This document shows positions 4,738 to 9,459 of a stretch of 9,459 nucleotides of DNA, in pieces. Both the position numbers and the translations under genes were made by a program. The stretch comes from Gammaproteobacteria bacterium (lineage in GTDB: Bacteria > Pseudomonadota > Gammaproteobacteria > J044), in the NCBI GenBank assembly GCA_003696465.1, contig RFHG01000421.1, forward strand, positions 1 through 9,459, read 5' to 3'. Position 1 is the first letter of the stretch. Every line of letters begins with the position of its first letter. The notes under the pieces are model-generated. The model was not told where the DNA came from, ran no database searches, and saw nothing but the letters and a program-made list of their open reading frames with translations.

Positions 4738-6894
4738 ATGTTCAAGTCCGTGTTGCGCGCGATCCTGCGCCGCCTGTACCGCATCGAGATCGAGGGGGAG
4801 GCGTATCTGCACCAGATCGACGAGCGGATGCTCGTGGTCTCGAACCATACCTCGTTGCTGGATGCGGTCCTGCTGTATGCCTTTTTGCCGGTGCGGGCCA
4901 CCTTTGCCATCGATACCTGGGTGGCCGGGAGCTGGATGGGGCGGATCGGCCGGCGTTTTGCCCGTCTGTTCCCGATGGATCCGGCCAATCCCCTGGCCAT
5001 GCGGGGACTCATCCGCCATGTGGAGCAGGGCGGGTGCGTGGTGATCTTCCCGGAGGGGCGGATCACCGTAACCGGGGCAATGATGAAGGTCTACAGCGGC
5101 CCGGGACTGGTGGCCGTTCGCACGCGTACCATGGTCCTGCCGGTGCACATCGAGGGCGCCCAGTACACGCCGTTTTCCCGCGTCGGCGGACGGGCCCCGC
5201 GGCGCTGGTTTCCGAAGATCAAGCTGCATGTCCATCCGCCCCGCTGTCTGGTAGTAGACCCCGAGCTGCGTGGCCGAAGCCGGCGCCTGCAGGCCGGCCG
5301 GCGCCTGTCCGAACTGATGTCGGAAATGACCTTCGAGAGCCAGGATCATGACCGCACCCTGGTCGATCGCCTGCTCGAGGCGCGCCGCCTGGTGGGTGGC
5401 CGCCATGTGGTGCTGGAGGATGCTGCCCGTACCCCACTTGACTACGATGCCCTGCTCACGCGGGCCAGCGTGCTTGGCCGGATACTTGCACCACGTTTGC
5501 CCCAAGGCGTTCCTGTTGGGGTCATGCTGCCGGGCAGCCTGGCTGCTGCCACCACATTCTGGGCATTGCAGCTCGAGGGCCGCGTGCCAGCCATACTGAA
5601 CTACACAGCGGGCCTGCAAGGGCTGAGGGCCGCCTGCGAGACGGCAAGGCTGACGACACTGATCACCTCGCGTCAGTTCGTGGCCAAAGCCCGTCTTGAA
5701 GAAGTTGTCGAGGGTCTGGCCGGACATGTCGAAGTGATCTATCTGGAAGATGTGGCCAAAGACATTCGCTGGTACCAGCGTGTCGGTGGGTGGATCCGGG
5801 CCCACTTCGATACCATGCTGCGGACGCGGCAGGTCGCTGATGCCGCACAACCGGCGGTAGTGCTGTTTACCTCCGGTTCCGAGGGGATGCCGAAGGGCGT
5901 GGTACTTTCGCACCGGAACCTCGGTGCCAATATCGATCAGCTTGCCTCAAGAATCGATTTCAATATCCAGGATGTGGCACTCAATGCCCTGCCGCTGTTC
6001 CACTCCTTTGGCCTGACTGCGGGCATGCTGCTGCCGGTGACATCGGGTGTTCGTACCTTCCTCTATCCCTCGCCCCTGCACTACCGGGCAGTGCCGGAGA
6101 TTGCCTACGATATCAACGCCACCATCCTTTTTGGCACCAATACCTTCCTGGCCGGTTACGCGCGTCATGCCGACCCCTACGATTTCTTCAGCCTGCGCTA
6201 TGTCTTTGCCGGTGCCGAGCGCCTGCAGGAATCGGTGCGGCGGACCTGGGCAGACCGTTTCGGCGTGCGCGTGCTGGAGGGCTACGGGGCCACCGAGACC
6301 AGCCCGGTCCTGGCCGGCAACACCCCGCTGGCGAACCGGCCGGGCACGGTGGGGCAACTGATGCCGGGCATGGAGGCACGTCTGTTGCCGGTTCCGGGCA
6401 TGGACCCGCAGGAAGGGCAGCGCCTGCTGGTACGCGGCCCGAACGTGATGATGAGCTATCTGCTGCATGATCGCCCCGGGCTTTTGGTGCCTCCATCAGC
6501 CGAACCGGGACCCGGCTGGTACGACACCGGCGATATCGTCACCTTCGACGAGGACGGTTTCATTACCATCCGCGGAAGGGCCAGGCGCTTTGCCAAGGTG
6601 GCCGGGGAGATGGTCTCGCTGGCCTCGGTCGAGGCCCTGGCCAGCCAGACATGGCCGGAGGCACTGCATGCGGCCGTGGCCCTGCCCGATGGACGCAAGG
6701 GCGAACAGATCGTGCTGCTGACCACGGCCCCGCAGGCGGATCGTGCAGCACTCAAGCAGGCAGCCCGTGCGGCCGGGGTGCCGGAGATTGCCCTGCCGCG
6801 CCGACTGCAGATCATCCCCCGAATGCCGGTGCTGGGTACCGGCAAAATCGACCATCAGGCGGCCCGGCGCCTTGCCGAGGAGGCGGTGGCATGA
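4738..6894 (+). CDS. aas: Bifunctional 2-acylglycerophosphoethanolamine acyltransferase / acyl-ACP synthetase
   Basis: Membrane-associated enzyme that activates a fatty acid on ACP and transfers it to lysophospholipid, mainly lyso-PE. Its 718 residues match E. coli Aas (719). The N-terminal PlsC-type acyltransferase (about 15-190) has HTSLLD (His37, Asp42) and FPEGR (104-108). The C-terminal AMP-forming ligase (about 205-718) has the P-loop FTSGSEGMPKG (377-387), PLFHSFG (419-425), GYGATE (515-520), TGD (597-599), the hinge-region IRGRARRFAK (611-620) and the likely catalytic Lys703 in GTGK. The ATG at 4738 follows AGGGGG. It overlaps lplT by ATGA with the ribosome site inside its own end, so the two are translationally coupled. 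The order aas-lplT is the reverse of E. coli lplT-aas. Confidence 0.95.
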   Translation: MFKSVLRAILRRLYRIEIEGEAYLHQIDERMLVVSNHTSLLDAVLLYAFLPVRATFAIDTWVAGSWMGRIGRRFARLFPMDPANPLAMRGLIRHVEQGGCVVIFPEGRITVTGAMMKVYSGPGLVAVRTRTMVLPVHIEGAQYTPFSRVGGRAPRRWFPKIKLHVHPPRCLVVDPELRGRSRRLQAGRRLSELMSEMTFESQDHDRTLVDRLLEARRLVGGRHVVLEDAARTPLDYDALLTRASVLGRILAPRLPQGVPVGVMLPGSLAAATTFWALQLEGRVPAILNYTAGLQGLRAACETARLTTLITSRQFVAKARLEEVVEGLAGHVEVIYLEDVAKDIRWYQRVGGWIRAHFDTMLRTRQVADAAQPAVVLFTSGSEGMPKGVVLSHRNLGANIDQLASRIDFNIQDVALNALPLFHSFGLTAGMLLPVTSGVRTFLYPSPLHYRAVPEIAYDINATILFGTNTFLAGYARHADPYDFFSLRYVFAGAERLQESVRRTWADRFGVRVLEGYGATETSPVLAGNTPLANRPGTVGQLMPGMEARLLPVPGMDPQEGQRLLVRGPNVMMSYLLHDRPGLLVPPSAEPGPGWYDTGDIVTFDEDGFITIRGRARRFAKVAGEMVSLASVEALASQTWPEALHAAVALPDGRKGEQIVLLTTAPQADRAALKQAARAAGVPEIALPRRLQIIPRMPVLGTGKIDHQAARRLAEEAVA

Positions 6895-8069
6895 AGGGGG
6901 ATGTCCGTCGGGTTCTTCTGACACAGTTCCTCAGTGCACTGGCAGACAACGCGATGCTGTTTGCCGTGGTAACACTGGTGTTGCAGCGCAACATGCCGGC
7001 CTGGTATGTGCCGGCTCTGCAGGCTGCCTTTCTGCTCGCCTATGTGATCGGTGCCCCCTGGGTGGGGCGGCTGGCCGATGCCTGGCCCAAGCGGCGCGTC
7101 CTGTGGCTGGCGAATCTGCTCAAGCTGGGTGGTGTGGGGCTGATGCTGATGGGCGCGGAGCCCCTGCTGGCCTATGCGGTTGTGGGGGCGGGAGCCGCCC
7201 TGTACAGCCCCGCCAAGTACGGCATCCTGCCGGAGCTGGTGGACAGAAAGGCCCTGTTGCGTGCCAACGGCTGGATCGAGGCAGCCACCATTTTGGCCAT
7301 CCTTGGCGGCACCTGGTTCGGCGCCCTGCTGGCGCAGGCCTCGATGGTGTATGCATTGCTGCTGATTGGCGGGCTTTATCTGGCCTCCATCCGGGCGGCC
7401 ATGCGTCTGCGGCACGACCATGTTGCCGGCGTCGAAAACGGCAATGGCCTGCTACGGTTTGGTCAGCAGATGCGGCTTCTGCTGGCAACCCCACGAGCCC
7501 GCTTTGCCACTTTGGGCGTGAGCCTGTTCTGGGGCGCTGCCACCATCCTGCGCGTGGCTCTGGTGGCCTGGGCCCCTGCGGTGCTCTATCTCACCGACAG
7601 CCCGTCGATTGCCCTGCTGAGCCTGTTCGTGGCAGTGGGCATTGCCATCGGTGCACTGCTGGCACCGCGCCTGATTCCACCGGGACGATTGCGACGCGCA
7701 CGCATGGCCGCCTATGCCATGGGCGGACTGATCATCCTGTTGGCTATCCAGCAGGGGCTCGCCGGGGCACGCCTGATGCTGTTCCTGGCTGGCGTGGCCG
7801 GTGGCCTGTTTGTGGTTCCAATCAATGCCGCCCTGCAGGAAATCGGTCATCGTCACGCCAGCAGCGGCGGCGCCGTGGCCATTCAGAATTTCTTCGAGAA
7901 CCTGACCATGCTGGTCGCTTCGGGTCTGTATGCCTTTGCTGCGGGGCAGGGTGCCGATCCGGTCGCCGCCCTGGGGACGCTGGGGGCAGTGGTGATGCTG
8001 GCCACCCTGATGGTGGCACATCGCCTCCCCCAGGATACACAGGACACCTCATCGGTTCCGGCCGGGTGA
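6891..8069 (+). CDS. lplT: Lysophospholipid transporter LplT
   Basis: Major facilitator superfamily flippase of the inner membrane, 392 residues (E. coli LplT 397). It moves lyso-PE from the periplasmic to the cytosolic leaflet, where Aas re-acylates it. Recognisable features are QFLSALADNAMLFA at 12-25, the MFS loop motif GRLADAWPKRR at 59-69, YSPAKYGILPEL at 105-116, NGWIEAATILAI at 126-137, SLFWGAATILR at 211-221 and FVVPINAALQE at 307-317, all closely parallel to E. coli LplT. Many hydrophobic helices fill the protein, consistent with the usual 12. The ATG at 6891 overlaps the aas stop by 4 bp and has GAGGAGG 8 bases upstream. A polar tail (about 380-392) ends the protein. Confidence 0.95.
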   Translation: MKGDVRRVLLTQFLSALADNAMLFAVVTLVLQRNMPAWYVPALQAAFLLAYVIGAPWVGRLADAWPKRRVLWLANLLKLGGVGLMLMGAEPLLAYAVVGAGAALYSPAKYGILPELVDRKALLRANGWIEAATILAILGGTWFGALLAQASMVYALLLIGGLYLASIRAAMRLRHDHVAGVENGNGLLRFGQQMRLLLATPRARFATLGVSLFWGAATILRVALVAWAPAVLYLTDSPSIALLSLFVAVGIAIGALLAPRLIPPGRLRRARMAAYAMGGLIILLAIQQGLAGARLMLFLAGVAGGLFVVPINAALQEIGHRHASSGGAVAIQNFFENLTMLVASGLYAFAAGQGADPVAALGTLGAVVMLATLMVAHRLPQDTQDTSSVPAG

Positions 8070-8073
8070 ACGG

Positions 8074-8099
8074 ATTGCCCTTGGCATTGCAGGGGCAAT
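8074..8099 (+). terminator. Weak stem-loop after lplT
   Basis: ATTGCCC (8074-8080) and GGGCAAT (8093-8099) can pair around a 12-base loop, followed by only TTTG. It lies just after the lplT stop. The stem is short and the T run poor, so it could be an attenuator, a weak terminator or chance. Confidence 0.3.
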
Positions 8100-8156
8100 T
8101 TGCGAGGATGATGGGCCTGTATCCGAACGGTTCTTACCTTTTCCGGAGCGTCGTGC

Positions 8157-9128
8157 ATGAGTGAACAGGCCCAACAGAATGTCTGGTGGCGTCCCGTTGC
8201 CGATTTTCTCGGCATCGAATTGCAACGGGTCAGCCATGTCGAACGCTGGGTCTCCGGACTGGGCGGGGTTGTTGGCATCGCCGCGGTCTTCGTGGCCAGT
8301 CACTTCGTGCCCGACACCCCGGCCGGCTATATCGTGGTGGCCTCGATGGGGGCCTCCGCGGTGCTTCTGTTCGCCGTGCCGCACGGGCCGCTTTCCCAGC
8401 CCTGGCCGCTGGTGGGCGGGCATCTCATCTCGGCGGTAGTGGGCGTGACCGTGGCGTTGCATGTCGACAACCCCTTCGTGGCCGGGCCGCTGGCCGTCGG
8501 GCTGGCCATCCTTGCCATGCATTATGCCCGCTGTATCCACCCGCCCGGTGGTGCCACTTCGCTCTCGGCCGTACTGTTGGGACCCTCGATCCACTCGGTA
8601 GGCTATGCCTATGTGCTGGCCCCGGTGCTGGTCAACGTGGCCGCGATCCTCCTGGCAGCCCTGGCCTATAACGCCTTTTTCCCCTGGCGCCGCTATCCGG
8701 CCATGCTCGCCCGGCTGCGGCACAAGGCCCTGCGGCGTGCCCGCCCGGAACCGGAGGTGGCTGCGATCCCGCACGAGAGTTTCGTCTATGCCCTGAGCGA
8801 GATCGACTCCATGCTCGATGTCTCCGAGGCCGATCTGCTGCGCATCTATGAACTGGCCACCGAGCACAAGGCGCGGCAGGAGGGGCTCGATCCGAACGCC
8901 CTGCAGCTTGGCCACTACTACAGTAACGGGCGCTATGGTGATGACTGGTCGGTGCGCCAGATCGTGGACTGGGACGAGAGCAAGCCACTGGCCGAGCGGC
9001 AGATCATCTACAAGGTGGTGGCCGGCAAGGGTCGGCGTGGCCAGGGAGTGGCCACGGGGCAGGAGTTTGCCCGCTGGGCCCGGCACGAGGTCTATCGGGA
9101 CGACGAGAACTGGCGGCGGGTGAACTGA
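8157..9128 (+). CDS. HPP-family integral membrane protein with cytosolic C-terminal extension
   Basis: Membrane protein of 323 residues with the HPP-family signature HPPGGATSL at 128-136. Hydrophobic segments lie near 33-52, 58-75, 86-102, 107-123 and 150-175, giving about four to five helices. Plant and cyanobacterial HPP proteins have been linked to nitrite transport, but the bacterial role is not established and I do not assign a substrate. Residues about 180-323 form a charged soluble domain with VYALSEIDSMLDVSEADLLRIYELA and a conserved-looking YYSNGRYGDDWSVRQIVD; it does not look like the CBS domains found after some HPP cores. The ATG at 8157 follows CCGGAG with an 8-base gap. The 87-bp gap after lplT leaves open whether it is cotranscribed; no clear promoter was seen there. 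Confidence 0.87.
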   Translation: MSEQAQQNVWWRPVADFLGIELQRVSHVERWVSGLGGVVGIAAVFVASHFVPDTPAGYIVVASMGASAVLLFAVPHGPLSQPWPLVGGHLISAVVGVTVALHVDNPFVAGPLAVGLAILAMHYARCIHPPGGATSLSAVLLGPSIHSVGYAYVLAPVLVNVAAILLAALAYNAFFPWRRYPAMLARLRHKALRRARPEPEVAAIPHESFVYALSEIDSMLDVSEADLLRIYELATEHKARQEGLDPNALQLGHYYSNGRYGDDWSVRQIVDWDESKPLAERQIIYKVVAGKGRRGQGVATGQEFARWARHEVYRDDENWRRVN

Positions 9129-9176
9129 GGCTGCAGGGTTTTCCGGCTGGTGGCCGGCCGGGCAGTGGATGATTGC

Positions 9177-9196
9177 GCACTCGCTTGTGCGAGTGC
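9177..9196 (+). terminator. GC-rich hairpin downstream of the HPP gene
   Basis: GCACTCGC (9177-9184) and GCGAGTGC (9189-9196) pair perfectly around a TTGT tetraloop, 48 bp after the HPP stop. A T run does not follow (TCTATCCC), so it may stabilise the 3' end of the transcript instead of terminating it alone. Confidence 0.5.
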
Positions 9197-9276
9197 TCTA
9201 TCCCGGTCCTGTGGCCCCATCTACTTTTGTGCAAGCCATTTGCCCCTGATGTTTCGTACCCGCTGCGCGGTCACGA

Positions 9277-9310
9277 GTTCATTTCTTTTGCACGCGCAAA
9301 AGAAACGAAC
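9277..9310. repeat. Long T/A-rich inverted repeat, TTTCTTTTGC/GCAAAAGAAA
   Basis: TTTCTTTTGC (9282-9291) and GCAAAAGAAA (9296-9305) are perfect complements around ACGC. After one mismatch (9281/9306) GTTC (9277-9280) pairs with GAAC (9307-9310), giving a 15-bp stem. CCAAAGAAAA follows at 9310-9319. I associate this type of sequence with multi-copy intergenic repeats in Gammaproteobacteria, from memory only. On the minus strand the right arm gives a stem ending in a T-rich run, so terminator activity is possible. Confidence 0.7.
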
Positions 9311-9363
9311 CAAAGAAAACGCGGCCAGAACGCGCCTGCTGCGCAGGTCCCCGTCTCCGGGCA

Positions 9364-9455
9364 CGATTTCCGGGGGTGGAGCGTACGGGCTCCTGCCCTA
9401 CGCTCCACAGGCCGGCATCCCTGCCGGCCTCCCTTCGGGCTGATCCCGGAAATCG
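9364..9455. repeat. Nested multi-branch inverted-repeat element
   Basis: An outer 11-bp stem pairs CGATTTCCGGG (9364-9374) with CCCGGAAATCG (9445-9455). Inside it, GTGGAGCGTA (9376-9385) pairs with TACGCTCCAC (9399-9408), extended by GGG/CCC after a one-base bulge. AGGCCGGCA (9409-9417) pairs with TGCCGGCCT (9422-9430) around TCCC. A small CCCTTCGGG hairpin sits at 9431-9439. Together they would fold as a closed multi-branch RNA or cruciform-like DNA of about 92 bases. Confidence 0.75.
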
Positions 9456-9459
9456 CACC

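Larger units (their letters stand above)
9129..9459. other. Intergenic region without a credible gene, rich in inverted repeats
   Basis: After the HPP gene no frame here shows a recognisable protein; the one long plus-strand frame (9150-9443) runs through the hairpins, is Ser/Arg/Cys-rich and has no ribosome site. The region instead holds several strong inverted repeats listed separately, and looks like an intergenic repeat element that may continue past the window. Confidence 0.7.

Noticed and set aside
4732..5913. Minus-strand open frame of 393 codons opposite aas
   Set aside because: Shadow of the GC-rich aas coding sequence. It is His/Gln/Pro-rich with no family resemblance, while the plus strand carries all Aas motifs.
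6743..8164. Plus-strand frame of 473 codons overlapping lplT
   Set aside because: Frame-shifted reading of lplT, rich in Arg, Gly, Cys and Pro without membrane helices. The lplT frame matches the E. coli protein throughout.
8049..9086. Minus-strand open frame of 345 codons opposite the HPP gene
   Set aside because: Composition is His/Gly/Arg-rich low-complexity and no motif is visible. The plus strand encodes a clear HPP protein.
9150..9443. Plus-strand frame of 97 codons near the right edge
   Set aside because: It crosses all the inverted repeats, has no ribosome site and shows no recognisable protein features.

Overview
The window is GC-rich, densely coding bacterial DNA, most likely from a gammaproteobacterium. 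The best taxonomic clues are the pairing of Aas and LplT homologues (best known in Gammaproteobacteria), a Tn501-type MerA, and a 3' intergenic element with a TTTCTTTTGC/GCAAAAGAAA hairpin of a style I associate with gammaproteobacterial chromosomes. A Chromatiales/Ectothiorhodospiraceae-like host is a guess. No RNA genes, CRISPR arrays or transposases were seen.

Left part (1-1878, minus strand): a two-gene unit made of a small AhpD-like (carboxymuconolactone decarboxylase family) protein followed by mercuric reductase merA. merA has an N-terminal HMA domain and the flavin-linked redox Cys pair. It runs off the left edge, so its C-terminal ~70 residues are outside the window. No merR, merT or merP is visible.

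Middle (1879-4545): an AT-rich divergent control region holds a near-perfect sigma70 promoter (TTGACA-16 bp-TATAAT) overlapping AT palindromes. It precedes a plus-strand arsenic operon: arsR, a thioredoxin-type arsC, a UPF0718/ArsP-type permease, a small protein with an AhpD-like helical core and a tail of four Cys-Cys pairs, and a 78-residue thioredoxin-like CxxC protein. No ArsB or Acr3 is present, so the permease is the only visible exit route. The likely logic is that ArsR senses As(III), ArsC makes arsenite (or the cell makes a methylated arsenical), the Cys-rich protein and the thioredoxin-like protein handle thiols or metalloid, and the permease exports it. The Cys-rich protein is the least described part and the best candidate for something new.

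Right part (4546-9128): after a 192-bp gap with a perfect 10-5-10 inverted repeat come aas (lysophospholipid acyltransferase fused to acyl-ACP synthetase) and lplT (lysophospholipid flippase), overlapping by ATGA; together they recycle lysophospholipids. An HPP-family membrane protein with a large cytosolic C-terminal extension follows.

Right edge (9129-9459): no credible gene. It is filled with strong inverted repeats: a GC hairpin, a T/A-rich 15-bp hairpin, and an 11-bp outer stem enclosing two further strong hairpins.
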